From CBDCWT01 sp965223305 (GTDB taxonomy: Bacteria > Planctomycetota > Planctomycetia > Pirellulales > Pirellulaceae): 64,000 nt of DNA. Position numbers and translations under genes: made by a program. The DNA is taken from positions 62,001 to 126,000 of the forward strand of contig CBDCWT010000042.1 in NCBI GenBank assembly GCA_965223305.1, written 5' to 3'. Within the stretch, counting starts at the first letter, position 1. Each line of letters starts with the position of its first letter. Under the pieces are notes generated by a model that saw only the letters and a program-made list of their open reading frames with translations, ran no database searches and was not told the origin of the DNA. Positions 35,712 to 45,458 of this stretch are shown in pieces.

Positions 35712-36956
35712 TTATCCGTGTGGACCTAGGCTTCCTAACTCGGTGCCCTGCCGATAGACGCGGGTCACTCTTCGCGGCTCCGCCAGCAGTGCGTCGTATG
35801 GATCGCGCGAATCAGCCGCTTCAATAGCCACGAGATCAGCTATCTTGCCAGCAACCAAGCTGCCGCGAAGATGCTGTTGCCCGAGCGCCCGAGCGCCGTT
35901 GAGTGTGGCCAACCTCACGGCGACCTCCGGCGAGACGTCTCTGTGTTTGTCGATGACGTGGGCAACCTCTTCCAAAACGCTCAGGTCGGGATTCGACGCA
36001 CGCGAATCTGTTCCCAAGGCGACTCGGACGCCTGCAGTCAACAGCGCCCGCAGCGGGTAGCGGTCGTGCCCAAAGTAGCTGTGAGTGCGGGGACAATAGA
36101 CGACCGACATCCGCTGCCGATTCGCCGCTAAGAGCTGGACATCCGGGCCTACCAGATAGTTGCCGTGTATGACCAGCGTGCGGTGCGCCGAGGACAAACT
36201 CCTCAAATAGTCCAAGGGACGTGTCTGCAACGCCACGGCGGCGGGGTGCCATGCCTGCAACTCCGCCAGTAGGTCGACGAGCGCACCCTTCCCCGAACTT
36301 AGTAGTTCCAGTTCCTCCTGAGACTCGGCTAGATGCATCGCCAGCGGGATGCGCCGATCAGCCGAAAGGCGGACAATCGCGTCGAGACAGCGAAGGCTGA
36401 TCGTATACGGCGCATGGGGACTGATTCCTGCGAACCATTCGTTGATGGCAAAATCGTCAAGAAATGTTGCACCAGCACGGAGCAGCCGAGCGATCTCGCT
36501 ATCCGCCAAACCCAACAGCTCGAAGAACGCGCCGCCAGCCACGCCAACTTCCTCCATCGAGTCAACCGCGGTGGCAGCGGTGACAATATCTGCACACAAG
36601 GTGACGCCGCTGCGGATGCTCTCGTTGAGTCCCTGACCGATCTGGCTACCAGCCGACCTGGGTGCCTCGAGATCGTCCGAGCGCCGATGCGCGACCACTG
36701 CGCGAATCCAGTTGGCAAACCCCATGCCGGGGAAGCCGAGCGGTCTGGTCAGGTTGCTGAATTCCAGATGTGTGTGCGCATTGACCAAACCGGGCAACAG
36801 CACGACGTCTCCGAGATCGGTGTAGGATGCTCCCCTGACGGCCTTCTCGACTCCCACGATTCTGCCGTTACTGATGTGAACGACGCCATTGTCCAATGGA
36901 GGCGACTCCACGGGCAGCACGTAGCGGGCGCGTAACGTCGTTGGCATCGGCTGCAT
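35712..36956 (-). CDS. Metal-dependent amidohydrolase (deaminase type)
   Basis: A 414-aa member of the amidohydrolase superfamily in the cytosine/SAH/aminodeoxyfutalosine deaminase group. Metal ligands and active-site blocks are GLVNAHTHLEFSNL (about residue 59), ISPHAPYT, IPLAMHLAES, LVIHGNYL and RVALGTDSRASNPDLSVLEE. The C-terminal beta-sandwich (GSLVAGKIADLVAIE) is normal. The substrate cannot be fixed from sequence. In planctomycetes such enzymes are often annotated as aminodeoxyfutalosine deaminase of the futalosine menaquinone pathway, but no other mqn gene is in the window. It follows the ABC permease by 23 bases and probably belongs to the same operon. Met4 (36947) is an alternative start. 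Confidence 0.85.
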   Translation of the reverse strand: MQPMPTTLRARYVLPVESPPLDNGVVHISNGRIVGVEKAVRGASYTDLGDVVLLPGLVNAHTHLEFSNLTRPLGFPGMGFANWIRAVVAHRRSDDLEAPRSAGSQIGQGLNESIRSGVTLCADIVTAATAVDSMEEVGVAGGAFFELLGLADSEIARLLRAGATFLDDFAINEWFAGISPHAPYTISLRCLDAIVRLSADRRIPLAMHLAESQEELELLSSGKGALVDLLAELQAWHPAAVALQTRPLDYLRSLSSAHRTLVIHGNYLVGPDVQLLAANRQRMSVVYCPRTHSYFGHDRYPLRALLTAGVRVALGTDSRASNPDLSVLEEVAHVIDKHRDVSPEVAVRLATLNGARALGQQHLRGSLVAGKIADLVAIEAADSRDPYDALLAEPRRVTRVYRQGTELGSLGPHG

Positions 36957-36979
36957 GCGAGAGACTGCGAGTCCTGACG

Positions 36980-39259
36980 CTAGCCTCGTTCTCGCTCGGG
37001 CACGGGAAAGGCAGCAGGAGAGACGGCGCGCGGACTGGAGGACTGATGGTCCAGGGCATTGCGCAGCGCTTCCTCCTCAGACACCTCGTAGGGCAAGCTG
37101 CGGAACCAGTTCAACACAAGAGTCGTCAAGAAGACACTGATGATGACCACCGGCAGCTGGTAGGAAAGCCCACTCGCGCTCACCGAATAGAGCTCGCGCC
37201 AGGCTGGGTGCGTGTCGACAAGCTCGGGGATCTTTAGTGCCATCACCAGCGACACGGAGTTGTAGCACAGGTGGAAGGCAATCCCTGGTAACAGGCTACC
37301 GGTTTGGACCGCAATGTAGCCGATGACGAGGCCCACGGCGAAGGCCGTCATCGATTGCTGCAGAATGCCATGAGCCGCCCCGAAGAAGAGGCTGCTGGCG
37401 ACGATGGCACCCCAGCGGTGTCCTAGGTGACGGAATCCAGAAAGGATGAAGCCTCGAAAGGCCAGCTCCTCACAAATCGCCGGGGCTAGCGCGAAAACTC
37501 CGAGCACCAGCCAGATGCTGGGAGCTCCCTCGATCAAACTGCTGACGGCCCCCAGCTGCTCTTGGATCTCGCTCGTGAACGGATAGAGAGTCCGGACTGC
37601 TTCTGCCAGCGCCATTCCAAGGGGATGGATTGTGATCGCCAGCATGATCGCCATCGGAATCGCCGACAGCCGCGTCGGCCGAAGTAGTAACGTGCGGCGA
37701 GGGTTCCGCGTCAGCATGACGGCCATCAACAAGGCCGGGGCCGCGATGAAAGCAATCAGAGACACCAAAGTGCTCGCTGCGAACGTATCCCAAGAGGTGG
37801 GCATCCCTACGAATGATGAAGCAAAGAAGCGAATCAACAGCAGCAGCACACCGCAGCAGGCAGCTTCGGCAATGCTCGGCGTCTCGCGGCGGTCACGCAC
37901 CATGTGACGCAGCCAGACACCCAAGCTCCAGCGCTCACTTTCGCGAAATAGTACGGACTCGTTGTTGAACTGATCGATTGCCCAGCGGATGGCAAGCAAG
38001 CAGCAAACCGTCGTGACGCCAATAACCGGCAGAGTAAACCGGATCGCCTCCACATACTGGCCTTCGATCAACGCCCGCAGCAGCAGCATCATTCCTGTAA
38101 TGGGAATCAGGCTTGTCCCCAAGTCCAACTCCGCCGCGGGCAACATCGGCAGCATCATCAGAGGCAACGAGAACAAGAGCAGTGGCATTAAGTAATACTG
38201 GCCCTCTTTCGAACTGCGGGCAAACGCCGCGATTGCCAACGACAACGCGCTGAATAGTGCTGAAATAGGGACGAGTGAGAGCAACAGCCAAAACAGCGCC
38301 GTCAAAGGAGGCGATGTCAAAGCCGGTGTGGCCAGCTCGCTACTGAGTTGGTTGATTTGGCCGATAACGAACAGACCCGTCAATCCCATGCTGGACAAGT
38401 TGAGCAGCGAAGTTGCGATGCTGAAGGACATGATGGTGAGCAACTTCCCACAGACAATCTCATTGCGGCCGGCCGGCCCGCACAAGAGCGTCTCTAGCGT
38501 CCCTCTTTCTTTCTCACCAGCGCAAAGGTCAACGGCTGGGTAAAAGGCACCTGTCAAAGCCCAGATCAACACGACAAAAGGCAGGATCTTAGACCAAATC
38601 GCGGCCCGTCGGCTCTGCCTGCGAGAGACGTCTGTGCTCACAAAGCTAAAAGGCTCGGTGGCCTCAAGCGGAACCTGGCTGGAAATCAGGTTCTCCTGCA
38701 CAATCGCCTTCCTCCAGCGCACGAGGACCTGTTTGACCCGATCGCGCGCGATGCGCGACCGGTCGCTGGCGCTGTTCACGAAGATCTCGGGCTGAGGAAC
38801 AGTAGGAGGCGAGGATTGCCCGGCAGCGGTTTTGTGGCGTTGTGGCTGGAGCCGGCGGCGAAAGTCAGCAAGCTTTTCGGCGAAGTCAGCGGGGATGACA
38901 ACAACCGCTGCAAACTCACCGGCACCGATTAACTGCTCGGCATCTTTGCGGGGCGCGGCGGCCGGGTCGTTGTCGGCAGAGACAGTCAACTGCAAGAGTC
39001 GGGCCTCGCGCGGCCCGCAAAATTCCTCCGAGAAACGGTCTCCTTCGATCAACTGAGGAGATGCGGGTAATCCGGCCGCTCCGACTATTAGGATCGATGT
39101 GGTGTGTTCGCGAGAGAATTGAGCCACTTGCAAGAAGCCCATCCCCATCAGTGGATAGAGAAGCAGTGGCAGCACCGCAATGGTGAAGATCGTGCGGCGG
39201 TCGCGCAGTTGGTCGCGAACCTCACGAAGGAAGATCCATTTGACGTTAGACCACTTCAT
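36980..39259 (-). CDS. ABC-2 permease fused to CPBP intramembrane protease
   Basis: A 759-aa membrane protein. Residues ~1-430 form a NatB/ABC-2 type exporter permease. A cytoplasmic start (MKWSNVKWIFLREVRDQLRDRRT) is followed by TM1, a large extracytoplasmic domain and several TM helices (FVVLIWALTGAFYPAVDLCAGEKERGTLETLL is the ABC-2 hallmark). From about residue 460 a CPBP/Abi domain follows with EELAFRGF (~596), FFGAAHG (~625) and FHLCYNS, which carry the Glu-Glu/Arg, His and His/Asn catalytic motifs of type II CAAX-type intramembrane proteases. The partner ATPase lies 75 bases upstream. Likely function is export of ions, lipids or a peptide coupled to proteolysis; the substrate is unknown. 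Confidence 0.9.
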   Translation of the reverse strand: MKWSNVKWIFLREVRDQLRDRRTIFTIAVLPLLLYPLMGMGFLQVAQFSREHTTSILIVGAAGLPASPQLIEGDRFSEEFCGPREARLLQLTVSADNDPAAAPRKDAEQLIGAGEFAAVVVIPADFAEKLADFRRRLQPQRHKTAAGQSSPPTVPQPEIFVNSASDRSRIARDRVKQVLVRWRKAIVQENLISSQVPLEATEPFSFVSTDVSRRQSRRAAIWSKILPFVVLIWALTGAFYPAVDLCAGEKERGTLETLLCGPAGRNEIVCGKLLTIMSFSIATSLLNLSSMGLTGLFVIGQINQLSSELATPALTSPPLTALFWLLLSLVPISALFSALSLAIAAFARSSKEGQYYLMPLLLFSLPLMMLPMLPAAELDLGTSLIPITGMMLLLRALIEGQYVEAIRFTLPVIGVTTVCCLLAIRWAIDQFNNESVLFRESERWSLGVWLRHMVRDRRETPSIAEAACCGVLLLLIRFFASSFVGMPTSWDTFAASTLVSLIAFIAAPALLMAVMLTRNPRRTLLLRPTRLSAIPMAIMLAITIHPLGMALAEAVRTLYPFTSEIQEQLGAVSSLIEGAPSIWLVLGVFALAPAICEELAFRGFILSGFRHLGHRWGAIVASSLFFGAAHGILQQSMTAFAVGLVIGYIAVQTGSLLPGIAFHLCYNSVSLVMALKIPELVDTHPAWRELYSVSASGLSYQLPVVIISVFLTTLVLNWFRSLPYEVSEEEALRNALDHQSSSPRAVSPAAFPVPERERG

Positions 39260-39333
39260 ACGTTCTCTGTCTTAAGTTGGGTCCCGCCCTACAGCGTTTT
39301 CGATCGGCCGCGTGTCAGCTTAAAAGGAGCATG

Positions 39334-40104
39334 TCAGTTCAAGATCGGTTGCAGTTCGCCTCGGCATGCATCGTGAGCGGAGATCAGCCGGAAGAAGAGC
39401 TCTTCCAGATCAGGCTCGCAGTGCTCCGTTTGCAGCTCAGTGAGAGTTCCTTCGGCCAGAATATGGCCCCGGTGGAGGATGGCAATCCGATCGCATAGTC
39501 TCTCGGCCTCTCGCATGATGTGTGTCGAAAAGACAATACACTTGCCTTGCTCCCTCAGCTCGTCGACCGTGGCCAACAGCGCCCTGGCGACCAACACATC
39601 GAGCCCTGCGGTCGCCTCGTCGAAAATCAGGACCGATGGATCGTGCACGATCGCGCGGGCGATCGAGACTTTTTGTTTCATACCCGTCGACATCTTGGCT
39701 CCCAAAACGTCACGGATCTCGTTTAACTGCAGTCGTTGAAAGAGCGTCTCCATGCGGGCTCGCAGCTGGGCGGGCTCGATTCCATGTAGCCGGCCGAAGT
39801 ACTCGACCATCTCCCAGGCGGTCATGCGATCGTAGACAGCCGTATTGGTCGAGACGAACCCGATTTGTCGTCGCACCAGCGCCGGCTGGGTCAAGACATC
39901 GTATCCGTTCACGGTGGCCATGCCGCTCGTCGGCTGCAGCACCGTGCTCAGTATGCGCAGGACAGTTGTCTTTCCTGCACCGTTGGGTCCCAGCAGACCA
40001 TAGATTTGCCCGGGCTTGGCTTCAAAACTGATGCCTGCGACCGCCAAAAACTGCCCCAGACGGAGGTCGCTGTAGGACTTGGCGAGCTGGCGGACTTCGA
40101 TCAT
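39334..40104 (-). CDS. ABC transporter ATP-binding protein (NatA-like)
   Basis: A 256-aa ATPase starting MIEVRQLAKSYSDLRLGQFLAVAGISF. The ATG at 40104 is chosen because the family consensus begins there. It has Walker A GLLGPNGAGKTT, Q-loop region QIGFVSTNTAVYDRMT, signature LGAKMSTGMKQKVSIARA (ABC motif MSTGMKQK), Walker B SVLIFDEATAGLD and H-loop IVFSTHIM. It energises the ABC-2/CPBP permease encoded next. The operon order ATPase, permease-protease, amidohydrolase is all on the minus strand. Confidence 0.93.
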   Translation of the reverse strand: MIEVRQLAKSYSDLRLGQFLAVAGISFEAKPGQIYGLLGPNGAGKTTVLRILSTVLQPTSGMATVNGYDVLTQPALVRRQIGFVSTNTAVYDRMTAWEMVEYFGRLHGIEPAQLRARMETLFQRLQLNEIRDVLGAKMSTGMKQKVSIARAIVHDPSVLIFDEATAGLDVLVARALLATVDELREQGKCIVFSTHIMREAERLCDRIAILHRGHILAEGTLTELQTEHCEPDLEELFFRLISAHDACRGELQPILN

Positions 40105-40460
40105 GCATATCGCCCAAAACGCGAGCGTGTGAACTTCCGAACGAGCCCGCACGAGTAGTGTTCGTGTCGATTCAGTCTAGGCGCAAACCAGCCATCACAT
40201 GGCAGGAGTCTTGCGCGCTGGTTTAGCCAGCCGGCCAGTAGTAGCGGAAACACTGCCCCTCTCTGTTCAAGCCTAACCGTCCAGCTGCAACTTGGGAACT
40301 AGTTATGCCAAGGTTACTGAAACCGGAGCTGCACTTGGGTACCGATTGCAACGGTTCTTACTATTAGAGAGCTTGACGGCCCACCCAGGATAAAGCATCT
40401 TGAACGCTGGGTCTGTCTAGTTTGCAGCGGAAGTTGCGGTCCAAAGTCGGGAGACGGTGA
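40105..40460. other. Divergent intergenic region, nothing recognised
   Basis: About 350 bases between the divergent ABC ATPase and the CRTAC1-like lipoprotein. No repeat modules and no believable ORF. It must contain promoters in both directions but none is clear by eye. Confidence 0.5.
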
Positions 40461-42665
40461 ATGACGAAGTCACCATGGAATGTGCAAGCCGCTGTAGCCA
40501 TACTGCTGGCCCTGTCGGCAGGCGGGTGCGGGCGGTTCGCGTCGCAATCCGAGCCTGGTGCGTCAGCGGCACCAGGTCAGTCATTGGACAGCCACCAGAG
40601 GATGTTGGCGACGCTGAAAGAGATCGAGTCTCGGACTGCCGACGAGAATGAGTACTTGGGCGATGGCAAAGCACGTCGCCTACAGCAACACTTGACGACT
40701 CTGCCCGCCAGCGCTCATCCGATGCAGAAACTCCAGCTGATGTGGCATCTCGGCGAAGCGCAACTGCAGATCGGCTCGACCGAGCAGGCCATCGAAACCT
40801 TCAACAGCTGCGAGGAGCTGCTTCCCGGCGTCGCGTCGTTTCTTGATGATACGCAGCAGATTCGTGACGACCTCAATTTCAAACTAGCGGTCGCCTCCTT
40901 GCGATTGGCTGAAGACCGCAACTGTGTCCACTGCCGGGAAGCAGAATGCTGTATTTTTCCCCTCCGTGGTGGTGGCGTGCATCGGAACCAATCACCGGCC
41001 CGCAGCGCCATCAACCGGTTGACTGCATTCTTGGAGCAAAACCCCGACGACTCGGCTGCCCTCTGGTTGATCAACGTGGCCTATATGGCCGTCGGTGAGC
41101 ACCCCGAGCGGGTGCCGCCGCAGTGGCTACTGCCGTCCTCGGCCTTTCAGTCGGACACCGATTTTCCCCGTTTCAAGAACATCGCTCCGGACTTGGGACT
41201 CGACAACGTCTCGTTGTGCGGTGGCATGGTTGTGGATGACCTGAACGCCGACGGCTGGTTGGATGTGATGACCTCGACGTGGAGCACGTCCGGGCAGATC
41301 CTCTGTCGGCTGAGCAACGGTGATGGGACGTTTTCCGATACCACCGAGGCGTCGGGGCTAATGGGACTGTTCGGGGGTCTCAACCTCGTTCAGGCTGATT
41401 ACGACAATGACGGAGATGTCGATATCCTCGTGTTGCGTGGAGCGTGGCTCGACCAGGCTGGCAAACACCCGAATTCTCTGCTGCAGAACGATGGTCAAGG
41501 CGGATTCCGTGATGTGACCTTCGAGGTGGGTCTCGGCGAGAATCACTATCCGACGCAATCGGCGTCGTGGGCTGACTACGACAACGATGGTGATCTCGAC
41601 CTGTATATCGCCAACGAAATCGGTCCCTCAGAGTTGTTCAACAACGATGGAACCGGCCACTTCAAGAACGTGGCGTTCGCAGCGGGAGTTGCAAACGGCG
41701 GTTCACCAAAGGGCGTCATTTGGGGTGATTACGATAACGACCGTTACCCCGACCTGTATGTCTCTAATTTCACGGGTCCCAATCGGCTGTTCCACAACAA
41801 TGGCGACGGGACGTTCACCGATGTGGCGGGCCAGGCCGGGGTGACGGGCCCGAATCGGAGTTTTCCGACGTGGTTCTGGGACTTTAACAATGACGGATCG
41901 CTCGACATCTTCGTCGCGGCCTATTGGTCGGACGTCGATCACTTTGCGGCGGACTACCTGGGCCGGCCTGGTGACGCGGAAACCGACCGTCTGTATCAGG
42001 GGGACGGCCAGGGAGGGTTTCGAGACGTCACCGAGCAAATGCAACTCGATCGGGTCACCCTTCCTATGGGCTCGAACTTCGGGGACGTCGACAACGACGG
42101 ATACCCTGACTTCTATCTCGGTACGGGCTACCCAGACTACGAAGGAGTGATGCCGAATCGGATGTTCCACAATCTGCGCGGGAGTGGCTTTGCGGAGGTA
42201 ACGACTGCGGCGGGGTTAGGCCACTTGCAAAAGGGACATGGGGTCGCGTTCGCGGACTACGACCACGACGGCGATCAGGACATCTTCATCGAAATGGGCG
42301 GGGCCTTTCCGGGCGACGCCTTCGCTGACGCGGTTTTCGAAAACCCGGGTTTTGAAAACCACTGGATCGTAATCAAACCGGTCGGCACGCGTTCCAACCG
42401 GGCAGGAATCGGCGCTCGAATCCGGGTAGATATCGAGGAAGACGGCAAACCGCGCACCATTTACAAATGGGTCAACAGCGGCGGTTCGTTCGGTGGAAGT
42501 CCGCTACGCCAACATCTTGGGCTGGGCGCCGCCCAACGCATCAAGATGCTCGAAGTCTACTGGCCGACCAGCGATACCACGCAGCAGTTTCGCGATGTCC
42601 CGGCAGACCAGATGATTGAGGTCACCGAGGGACAAGAAACTTACCGCACTCTGACTATTAGGTAG
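40461..42665 (+). CDS. FG-GAP/ASPIC-UnbV (CRTAC1-like) lipoprotein
   Basis: A 734-aa exported protein. The start after GGGAGACGGTGA gives a lipoprotein signal (AVAILLALSAGGC, lipid-modified Cys23). Residues ~30-200 are helical, TPR-like (LMWHLGEAQLQIGSTEQAIETFNSC). From ~235 come many FG-GAP/VCBS repeats with Ca-binding-type loops (DYDNDGDVDILV, DYDNDGDLDLYIANE, DFNNDGSLDIFVA, DVDNDGYPDFYLG). They form a beta-propeller. The C-terminal ASPIC/UnbV domain has NRAGIGARIRV and a glycine-rich SGGSFGGSPLRQHLGLGAA. The function of such proteins in planctomycetes is unknown; adhesion or polymer binding at the cell surface is a guess. Two Cys-rich motifs (CVHCREAECC) in the N-terminal region are unusual. 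Confidence 0.88.
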   Translation: MTKSPWNVQAAVAILLALSAGGCGRFASQSEPGASAAPGQSLDSHQRMLATLKEIESRTADENEYLGDGKARRLQQHLTTLPASAHPMQKLQLMWHLGEAQLQIGSTEQAIETFNSCEELLPGVASFLDDTQQIRDDLNFKLAVASLRLAEDRNCVHCREAECCIFPLRGGGVHRNQSPARSAINRLTAFLEQNPDDSAALWLINVAYMAVGEHPERVPPQWLLPSSAFQSDTDFPRFKNIAPDLGLDNVSLCGGMVVDDLNADGWLDVMTSTWSTSGQILCRLSNGDGTFSDTTEASGLMGLFGGLNLVQADYDNDGDVDILVLRGAWLDQAGKHPNSLLQNDGQGGFRDVTFEVGLGENHYPTQSASWADYDNDGDLDLYIANEIGPSELFNNDGTGHFKNVAFAAGVANGGSPKGVIWGDYDNDRYPDLYVSNFTGPNRLFHNNGDGTFTDVAGQAGVTGPNRSFPTWFWDFNNDGSLDIFVAAYWSDVDHFAADYLGRPGDAETDRLYQGDGQGGFRDVTEQMQLDRVTLPMGSNFGDVDNDGYPDFYLGTGYPDYEGVMPNRMFHNLRGSGFAEVTTAAGLGHLQKGHGVAFADYDHDGDQDIFIEMGGAFPGDAFADAVFENPGFENHWIVIKPVGTRSNRAGIGARIRVDIEEDGKPRTIYKWVNSGGSFGGSPLRQHLGLGAAQRIKMLEVYWPTSDTTQQFRDVPADQMIEVTEGQETYRTLTIR

Positions 42666-42682
42666 TCCGGATGCCGCCTTTC

Positions 42683-43660
42683 TTGACAGGATTTACAAGA
42701 TCAACAGGATGACCCGAACCCGCGATACAGAATCAGCCGCTGGGCGTTAGCCCACGGTTCTCACCAAAACCGGATGCTAACGCATTGCGGCTGATTTGTT
42801 GGACGGCTAGACTTCGATATCACGTCTGCCGCACAGGACGCCTGCACCGTCGGCAACGTCACGCGGAGCGTGACGTCTACGTAGCCATCACGCTCCGCGT
42901 GATGAGGCAGCGCAATGTAGCGTGAATTCTAAGATGGTCCACCCGACCTCTCCGCCGTCGAGCCGTTCCGGCAACCTGTTTCATTTTGTTGATCCTGTCG
43001 TCTGCCCTTCTTGACAGGATCTACAGGATCAACAGGATGACCCGCGATCCAAAATCAGCCGCTGGCCGTTAGCCCACGGTTCTCACCAAACCGGATGCTA
43101 ACGCATGCCGGCTGATTTGTTTGACCGTGGAACGCGGTTAGCTTCGATATCACGTCGATCGCACAGGACGCCCCAACGGTCGGCAACGTCACGCGGAGCG
43201 TGACGTCTACGTAGCCATCACGCTCCGCGTGATGTGGCAGCGCAATGTAGCGTGATTTCTAAGATGGTCCGTCCGACCCCTCCGCGGTGGAGCCGTTCCG
43301 GCAACCTGTTTCATTTCGTTGATCCTGTCGTCTGCCTTCTTGACAGGATTTACAGGATCAACAGGATGACCCACGATCCAAAATCAGCCGCTGGGCGTTA
43401 GCCCACGGTTCTCACCAAAACCGGATGCTAACGCATTCCGGCTGATTTGTTTGACCGTGGAACGCGGTTAGACTTCGATATCGCGTCGATCGCACAGGAC
43501 GCCCCAACGGTCGGCAACGTCACGCGGAGCGTGACGTCTACGTAGCCATCACGCTCCGCGTGATGAGGCAGCGCAATGTAGCGTGATTTCTAAGATGGTC
43601 CGGGCCGATGCATCTCGGCTCGGCAGGAGCCTCGCCCTCCCGAACGTCTTACGCGTTTCC
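42683..43660. repeat. Tandem array of ~330-bp hairpin-rich units (about 3 copies)
   Basis: Units start at GACAGGAT near 42685, 43013 and 43342. Each holds the GACAGGAT..AGGATCAACAGGATGA half-hairpin. An inverted pair AATCAGCCGCTGGGCGTTAGC / GCTAACGCATTCCGGCTGATT follows. Next is the palindromic block CACGCGGAGCGTGA..TCACGCTCCGCGTG. A GGCTCGGCAGGAGCCTCGCC module closes the array at about 43616-43645. It lies between two convergent genes. Confidence 0.93.
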
Positions 43661-43700
43661 GGCAACTCGGCGGTCGTACCGCACGTCCAGGTGCGCTGGC

Positions 43701-45419
43701 TTACTTTTGGCGTATGACCAGCAGCTGATCGACGCGCGGCTGCTCGATGACATCGACCTCCCCGGGGGTCCAGCGAACCTCGATACGGTCGATCGTCTCT
43801 CGCTCGCCAAGCCCAAAATGCAGCCGCAGGCCGTGGTGGCTCTGGTAACCACGCCCGCTATGTACTTCGGCGATCTGATGCAAGGAACCCGCCACCACGC
43901 GAACTCTGGCGCCCACGCCATCCCGATTGCTGAGTTTTCCCTGCAACCGCACCTGAATCCAGTGATGTTCGTTCTTGGAGTCGTTGCGCAGAATCGTCGG
44001 CCGCCGACGCGAGTTAAGAATGACCGCATCCACATCTCCGTCATTGTCCAAGTCACCAAACGCGGTTCCCCGACTGGAGAGTTTCACCTGCAGTCCATCA
44101 CCACTCGACGCCGACGCATCGACAAACTTCCCCTGGCCGCCGTTCAGCAAGAGAATATTCCGAGCATTGTAGAATCTGCGGTCGTCGATCTTCTCGATGT
44201 GGTCTTGGAGGTGCCCACAAGCCACAAAGATGTCGAGATCGCCGTCGTTGTCGAAGTCAACAAATCCCGTACCCCAGTTGACGTGAGGCAGCGAACCAGC
44301 GCCGGCACCGCTCAGCAACGTGGCGTCGTCGAAGACCCCTTCACCTGCGTTGCGGTAGAGCACCGGGAGCTCTTCGGCAAAATCGGTCATGAAAAAGTCG
44401 AGCCGGCCGTCGTTGTCGTAGTCGCCACAGTCGACGCCCATGCTGCCGTTGTCACTGCCGTGCAGATTGAAGGCCACGCCCGCCAACAGGGCGTCCTCCG
44501 TGAATTTTCCCGTACCGTCGTTGGTAAACAGGAAGTTGGCGACTGCATCGTTGCTGACCAGGACATCGGTATCACCGTCATCGTCGTAGTCAGCAGCCAC
44601 CACGCCCATGCCGTACGCCGCGTGTTCCGCAATCCCCACCTCTTGACTGACGTCGCTGAACGTTCCGTCGCCGTTGTTGCGATAGAAGGTATCGGGCTCC
44701 GGGTCGAAGTCATGGGGACTGGGGTACATGGGAAACCCCGCAGTCGTCCGTGGCACCTGCTTTTCCGGCGAGAACTGAATGTAGTTCGCGACGTAGAGAT
44801 CGAGATCGCCGTCCCTGTCTGCGTCCAGAAACGCGACGCCTGCGCCAACCTTGTGGCCGTTGTCGACGGCTGCGATCTGCGTCACATCGGTGAACGTCCC
44901 ATCACCGTTGTTGCGGTAGAGAACGTTCGGACCGTAGTTACTGATATACAGGTCCTGATCGCCGTCGTTGTCATAGTCGGCGGCGGCGACGCCCAAACCG
45001 AATCCGGTGTCTCCCACACCGGCGACCGCAGTCACGTCTGTGAACTTCATGTTCCCGTCGTTTCGGTAGAGCGCGTTCTGCGGAGCGTCGTTCTTGTCTG
45101 GCGCGGCCGGGATCGACGTACCATTCAGGAAGTAGATGTCCAAGTCACCATCACCGTCGTAGTCGAAAAGAGCCAGGCCAGCACTGACCGCTTCGACGAG
45201 GTACTGCTTGCCCCGACTGCCGTCGGTGTGACGAAAAGTAATCCCGGTCTGGTCCGTGATGTCCCGCAACAGAATCGGACCTTCCGCGGCACACAACGGC
45301 GCGTTCAGCAGCGGCAGCCAGAGGCTGTAATTCACCACGAGCAAGATCCCTCCCAGGAACCTCCCGGCAACCCCCTTCCGTTTGGCAGAGAAGAAAGCGG
45401 TGAACACGCTCAAATGCAC
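43701..45419 (-). CDS. FG-GAP/ASPIC-UnbV (CRTAC1-like) exported protein
   Basis: About 572 aa. A GTG at 45419 lies 9 bases after AAGG; a TTG at 45428 is the alternative. A signal peptide (GGILLVVNYSLWLPLLNAPLCAAE) is followed by ITFRHTDGSRGKQYLVEAVSAGLALFDYDGDGDLDIYFLNG, the usual CRTAC1 opening. Multiple FG-GAP repeats (DYDNDGDQDLYISN, DADRDGDLDLYVAN, DYDDDGDTDVLVSND, DFDNDGDLDIFVACG, DLDNDGDVDAVI) follow. A C-terminal ASPIC/UnbV domain (NRDGVGARVRVVAGSL..EVHSGRGYQSHHGLRLHFGLG) ends the protein. It lacks the TPR head of the protein at 40461. The TPR protein encoded 39 bases upstream may supply that function in trans. Confidence 0.88.
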   Translation of the reverse strand: MHLSVFTAFFSAKRKGVAGRFLGGILLVVNYSLWLPLLNAPLCAAEGPILLRDITDQTGITFRHTDGSRGKQYLVEAVSAGLALFDYDGDGDLDIYFLNGTSIPAAPDKNDAPQNALYRNDGNMKFTDVTAVAGVGDTGFGLGVAAADYDNDGDQDLYISNYGPNVLYRNNGDGTFTDVTQIAAVDNGHKVGAGVAFLDADRDGDLDLYVANYIQFSPEKQVPRTTAGFPMYPSPHDFDPEPDTFYRNNGDGTFSDVSQEVGIAEHAAYGMGVVAADYDDDGDTDVLVSNDAVANFLFTNDGTGKFTEDALLAGVAFNLHGSDNGSMGVDCGDYDNDGRLDFFMTDFAEELPVLYRNAGEGVFDDATLLSGAGAGSLPHVNWGTGFVDFDNDGDLDIFVACGHLQDHIEKIDDRRFYNARNILLLNGGQGKFVDASASSGDGLQVKLSSRGTAFGDLDNDGDVDAVILNSRRRPTILRNDSKNEHHWIQVRLQGKLSNRDGVGARVRVVAGSLHQIAEVHSGRGYQSHHGLRLHFGLGERETIDRIEVRWTPGEVDVIEQPRVDQLLVIRQK

Positions 45420-45458
45420 GGGAGCCAACCTTTCGCTACGACCATTCGTGAATCCAGA

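Noticed and set aside
42700..43460. Integron attC-like sites (GCGTTAGC/GCTAACGC inverted pairs)
   Set aside because: The R box consensus GTTRRRY is not met, no cassettes lie between, and no integrase gene is visible.
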